Assembly: GCA_036897625.1 (NCBI GenBank)
Contig: JAYMTA010000829.1
Location: 1-23,826 of the forward strand
DNA from: Pelargonium cotyledonis
Taxonomy: Eukaryota; Streptophyta; Magnoliopsida; Geraniales; Geraniaceae
DNA: 23,826 nt
Reading direction: 5' to 3'
Shown here: piece after piece, positions 20,201 through 23,826 of the stretch
Layout of the letters: each line of letters begins with the position of its first letter
Numbering within the stretch: position 1 is the first letter of the stretch
Program-made: the position numbers and the translations under genes
Notes under the pieces: generated by a model
Told to the model about the DNA's origin: nothing
Databases searched by the model: none
The model's input: only the letters and a program-made list of their open reading frames with translations

Positions 20201-23011
20201 CTGTACTTCCATTTTTTGGCTCTGCATCCTGTGTGTCGCTCCCATTCACTTGGTGTCTGCTTCCTTGACCCACATGCAGTGCACTTGCACATGATCCTAA
20301 AACAGAAAGGAAATGAAGACAGCTTAATAAATAGTATATACAGATAACATTAAATTTGCTTCGCAATTGTACTGAAATTTATCCACTTGAATATTGAATT
20401 TAGACAGGGAAACAAGTCAGAAGGGGACAGCATAAGCATGACAGAGAGGTCAGTGTGAGCACTTCCAACAATAGTTATACATAGCTTTTCATACTTGATA
20501 TTTGTAATGATAAGGCATTAAGGGCTTACTGATGAAGTTTTGAAATATATATCCCTTCCATGCCATTGCACATTACAGTGACCTCATCAGGTGGCATAGT
20601 ATTTCCACTGTTATCTGATGATCTGTTTCAAATAATTCTAACATCATTAGGTTATAGACTTTTAAAAATCATATTGATGAATAAAGCCAAATACATAACT
20701 GCTAAAAGAGGATGACATTAGTGCAACATACTTGACTTTTGGCATGCAGTTCTGTGGTTTAGTGGGCTCTAAATTAGAACTTGCTCTGCAGTCGGGGCAA
20801 TAATAATTGGTATTCACCAGATCCTTCAAAACACAATTATTTCAGTCAGGCTTTCCCTTAATGAAATTAAATAATATAAGCATACAAGAGAAATGGAAAA
20901 CTTTAAAATAACAGAATAAGTCTGATAGTCACACCTTGAAAAGTTTGCTAGAAATTTTGTCACATTCGGCGTGCACCCAAACATTGCAGGCATCACAACA
21001 TACCTAATCCACAATGTCGATATCTCAAATTTTGTTTATTTGTCATAGAATAAAATAACTATAAACTTAATTCATATTGCAGATGACCTCACCCAATTCC
21101 CTTCATTTCCATGGTGCCAAACCACCTTGCATATGCCACAATATTGCTTACATTTTCGTAACTAAGTATAATGACAGAGAAAATCAGTTAGAAATTGAAG
21201 ATAAAGTTATTAAAATGGATACTCCAAGATGAGGCATTTTTTTATGAACCTTTGTGCAAGTTTTACATAAAATCTCATTCTTAACAGTTGATCCCTTGAT
21301 TTTCTTCATTGTCTTGCATGGCATTAGTAAGTGACAGCCGTCACAGACTTGCTTGTCCTTATCACATGTTTCCTGCACAATTAACATCTTTTCAAGCTTT
21401 AGCCTTCAACCTCAGTTTCAATTGTCAGCAGAAAGAACCAAACAATAAGAAATATGATAGTTTTCAAGCCTTTAGCCATTAACTACAGTTTCAATTGTTA
21501 GCAGAAAGAATCAAACAGCAATTAGAAATATGCTAGTTATCTTCTTCAAAAATGAATTTTTCCCCGACTCAACCATGTTAAGATGGCTGAAGACCATAAC
21601 CCCCTTCTTTTTGTAACTAAGCTACACCATAATTTCCCAAGCTCCCGTAAATTCAGGTCACGCACTCAATACAAGAAAGTAGTGTTTATACAAACTTGCC
21701 TGGTTCTCAGAATAATATTCATCATCCTGATTTAGACTACCATCATCTTCAGTTCCTCTGGGACTAGCTTCTAAATAAGCTACTTGATCTGTCCCATGGT
21801 TTGCCTCTAAATATCCATTTTCTGCTAAAATTGCCTCCTCAATTGCCATCCGAAAATCACTTGGCTTGCTACCATGCAACTGGGTCTGCCCATTAAATCT
21901 AAATAGAGAATTTTCAGAGCATAAAAATCAGAAGTTTCTCTAACAGTTTATTGTAACATCAACTAATTATGGTTGACAACAAACCTGTCCAAGTGCTCTT
22001 GGAAAGGGAATATCATTCCCTTTTTCACCCATGCATAATCCTGTCCATCACCATTTATTCAAGTAAAAATCAAACAACTACAATAATGTCCAGAAATTAT
22101 ACCATAAAAATAAACAAGGAAAGAAGAGAGGCTACCCTTTGCTTTCCATTTTTAGAGTACCCATAAAACATCACACACATAGCATTAGGAACACAGCATT
22201 TGAGGACTGTTTCAGGAGCTTGCAAAATGGGATCAATCACAACAGCTGGCCATGCAGGGTACCTCTTCCCACATTTTGCCCAAACAATGTCGCCAAAAGT
22301 AAAGTCTTGTAGCTCATAGTTATTCTTCTTCACATTTCTAGCTTTCTCTTCATTCAAATTCTCTTCACCCTTTAAATTAGACTTCGACAAATATTCCACA
22401 GTTTTTGCAGATAGATGGGAACTCGCACCAATTTTTGATGTCACACAACTGCCCAGTTTCAAATCCTTTTTACATCCACTATCGTCTAACCCTATACAGC
22501 CTACCTCACCTTCCTCTTCTTTTTTACAGATAGGATACAGCTTCGAATTTTTGCACCTAAACTTCTCACTACTAACTCTTCCTTTATCTACTGCTGCACA
22601 TTTGTTATTTTGGAAGCTCGAATCCATCTCATGAGATTTAGAGTCTTGATTCTTCCAATCAATAACAGAGTCACCGAACCTGGAAGGAAACATTTGAACG
22701 CGCCCTCGCGATGACCTCCTCAAAGGTGGAGGACAAAAGCCCTCTGAGCTTCGATTCAATGCTCCCCGACCCTCCAGTCCCTTCGAATTGGACTCGGCCT
22801 CGCTGACCCAATTGGACGCTTCGCTGCTATAAGAACCCGAACCAACACTGCTGAGATCTTCAACCTCAACACGCACTCCATTACCGTGACATCCACTCAC
22901 CTTCTGTTTCTTCCGATTAGCCGAACACGCATCCTCTTCGCACAGCGTTTCTTCAACCTTGCACCGCTTCAGGTTCGGCATTTCAATCGTCGTCGTCCGT
23001 TCGAATATCAT
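14210..23011 (-). CDS. ATX3/4/5: Trithorax-like histone H3 lysine methyltransferase, ATX3/4/5 class
   Basis: 23 exons: 23011-22136, 22040-21985, 21898-21700, 21372-21250, 21161-21093, 21003-20935, 20823-20732, 20622-20530, 20296-20161, 19474-19396, 19274-19175, 19029-18908, 18515-18370, 17941-17837, 17616-17552, 16723-16513, 16309-16223, 16095-16039, 15960-15871, 15400-15314, 14901-14827, 14508-14411, 14300-14210. Total 3126 nt, 1041 aa, close to Arabidopsis ATX5. Basic disordered N-terminus; PWWP from about 237 ([18 protein letters not shown]); Cys-rich [10 protein letters not shown] region about 387-418; PHD finger about 422-476 ([17 protein letters not shown]); extended PHD about 612-777 ([43 protein letters not shown]); SET about 902-1020 ([35 protein letters not shown]); post-SET CLC-x4-CRKFMN. 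All core SET motifs (substrate Tyr, NHS cofactor motif) are intact, so it should be an active nuclear H3K4 methyltransferase. No FYRN/FYRC, unlike ATX1/2. Introns 3 and 12 appear to begin with GC. Confidence 0.95.
18901..18912 (-). other. Putative GC splice donor, ATX intron 12
   Basis: Exon 12 ends GTGAAAG at 18908 and the intron begins GCATGT. Joining to the acceptor at 18516 (exon from 18515) gives CPVKGGAMKP, the expected ePHD sequence. The nearest GT (CAT|GTCATA) would shift the frame. Confidence 0.75.
19110..19173 (+). repeat. AT/AC microsatellite plus A17 tract at an ATX splice donor
   Basis: An (AT)n/(AC)n-type run (about 19112-19146) is followed by 17 A at 19157-19173. On the transcribed strand this is T17 starting at the second base of intron 11, so the donor reads AAG|GTTTTTTT. 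Joining to 19029 gives [13 protein letters not shown], which restores the zinc-binding Cys pair. Confidence 0.8.
21389..21536. repeat. Tandem duplication inside ATX intron 3
   Basis: Unit 1 is 21389-21460 and unit 2 is 21461-21536. Both start TTTTCAAGC, share CAGTTTCAATTGT and AGCAGAAAGAA, and end GAAATATG(A/C)TAG. They are adjacent head-to-tail with small indels, within the intron that starts with the putative GC donor at 21699. Confidence 0.85.
21693..21705 (-). other. Putative GC splice donor, ATX intron 3
   Basis: The exon ends GAGAACCAG at 21700 and the intron begins GCAAGTTT. AG|GCAAGT is the known consensus for GC-AG introns. Joining to 21372 gives [11 protein letters not shown] and an open frame into the Cys-rich region. 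Using the nearby GTATAA instead would shift the frame. Confidence 0.8.
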
Positions 23012-23058
23012 CTCCTAAGCATCCAATTCAACCATCAAACACAGCCCCAGTACCGCAT
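23008..23058 (-). promoter_or_regulatory. Chain of three mini-uORFs abutting the ATX start
   Basis: On the minus strand, uORF A (MRYWGCV, 23058-23035) ends in a TGA whose A is the first base of the ATG of uORF B (MVELDA, 23035-23015). Inside B, in another frame, uORF C (MLRR, 23022-23008) starts, and its TGA overlaps the main ATG at 23011-23009 as ATGA. B is in frame with the main start but stops one codon before it. Their effect depends on the leader reaching at least to 23058, which is likely but unproven. Confidence 0.65.
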
Positions 23059-23147
23059 TGACCACCAAAAATGGAACTCCGGGAACACAGAACTGAGGCC
23101 AACCTCTGCAGTTCCCGCTACTTCCAATTCGATTCACAATCGACGAT

Positions 23148-23156
23148 AAACCCTAA
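23148..23156 (+). promoter_or_regulatory. Telo-box in ATX leader region
   Basis: AAACCCTAA on the plus strand (TTAGGGTTT on the ATX coding strand), about 140 bases upstream of the ATX start. Same motif class as at the SDE2 start. Confidence 0.5.
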
Positions 23157-23826
23157 ATTCCACAGCGAAAACCTAACGCACAAATCAACCAACAAAAAAA
23201 CCTCCAGAATCGCTTCTCTCACGCCCGCGGGGAATGCAAATCTCGAAAGAAAGTCGGGAGTTCCGATCTTGAAACGAAAACCAATTGCATAATTGAATCG
23301 GAATACGAATCTTCCCGGAAAATTCAGCAAGTTTCCGAGAAAGGGGATTAAGAGCTGCGGGGATGAAAAAAACACAGAGGATCTACGAGTGCTCGCTCGC
23401 GAATAGCAAAATTACACCCGAAAAGCGAATTCCAACATCGTATAAATACCTGAATTTTATTTTATCATTAAATATTATTGATAAAATATGAAGGTGAAGG
23501 ACTGGACCCACTGAGTAGTGGCACGAAAATTTTCAATTTTGTAACGTAATTTGGCTCCAAAATTTTAGGGATGGAGGGAGATACGCATAGTGTAAAGCGC
23601 GAAACCAAAATCGATAAGGTAGCATGGAGTTTTTGTGCTACCTGCTGGGGATTTTAACGCACCCCAGGTTACGTTAGTGCCAGGTTCTTGGTGGGCGGAT
23701 CTTCTTTGTTTTCAGGGTTCGCTCTGGGTGCGTACGGCGTACATGAGTGGCCAGCTTCGGTTGGGTCAGGTCGGGTTTCGTCCATGGTCAAACACATGGT
23801 TCTCATCTTCAAGGAAATTAAGTAAA
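23157..23826. promoter_or_regulatory. ATX promoter side and intergenic end of window
   Basis: No gene seen. A TATAAATA at 23441-23448 is perfect in the plus direction and also TATA-like in reverse, so it could serve ATX (leader about 400 bases) or a divergent transcript. Two adjacent stem-loops lie at 23618-23642 (GGTAGCA/TGCTACC) and 23645-23667 (CTGGGG/CCCCAG). Confidence 0.4.

Noticed and set aside
23118-23375. Minus-strand ORF of 85 aa upstream of ATX
   Set aside because: It starts with GTG, lies in the likely 5' leader, and has no recognisable domain.
1-23826. A new multi-gene system linking SDE2, RING ligase, F-box protein and ATX
   Set aside because: Genes are on separate promoters, in mixed orientation, and belong to families scattered independently in other plant genomes. 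Shared ubiquitin themes alone do not support it.

Overview
The window is a piece of nuclear DNA from a flowering plant, most likely a eudicot. The evidence is AT-rich intergenic DNA, many short introns with plant-style splice sites, telo-box motifs near start codons, and four multi-exon genes whose products are plant families. I cannot fix the species. I rebuilt gene models by hand: every join keeps the reading frame and almost all use GT-AG ends.

Layout. Positions 1-2300 are gene-poor. They hold a degraded transposon-like unit: about 100-bp inverted arms at 1022-1122 and 1981-2082 around a broken ORF whose tail resembles plant-mobile-domain proteins. At 2465-2815 (-) is a small intronless gene for a secreted protein that looks like a lipid-transfer protein stripped of half its cysteines. 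At 3887-6633 (+) is SDE2 (3 exons, 446 aa). Convergent with it, at 6899-8460 (-), is an ATL21/22-like receptor-type RING-H2 ubiquitin ligase (2 exons, 371 aa). At 8879-13021 (-) is an F-box protein of the RMF (At3g61730) type (8 exons, 305 aa). At 14210-23011 (-) is a trithorax-like histone H3 lysine methyltransferase of the ATX3/4/5 class (23 exons, 1041 aa) with PWWP, PHD, extended PHD, SET and post-SET regions. The right end is promoter and intergenic DNA.

The genes are ordinary single-gene units and I see no operon-like or co-functional system. Two of them (ATL-like RING and F-box) act in ubiquitination, SDE2 is itself a ubiquitin-fold precursor cleaved after a diglycine, and ATX acts on chromatin, but adjacency in a plant genome is weak evidence of a joint role.

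The most interesting signals are at a fine scale: a chain of three overlapping mini-uORFs whose last stop overlaps the ATX start codon; two introns of the ATX gene that appear to begin with GC rather than GT; a 17-base homopolymer directly abutting another ATX splice donor; a CxxC-x18-CxxC pattern inside the F-box protein; and the cysteine-poor LTP-like protein.
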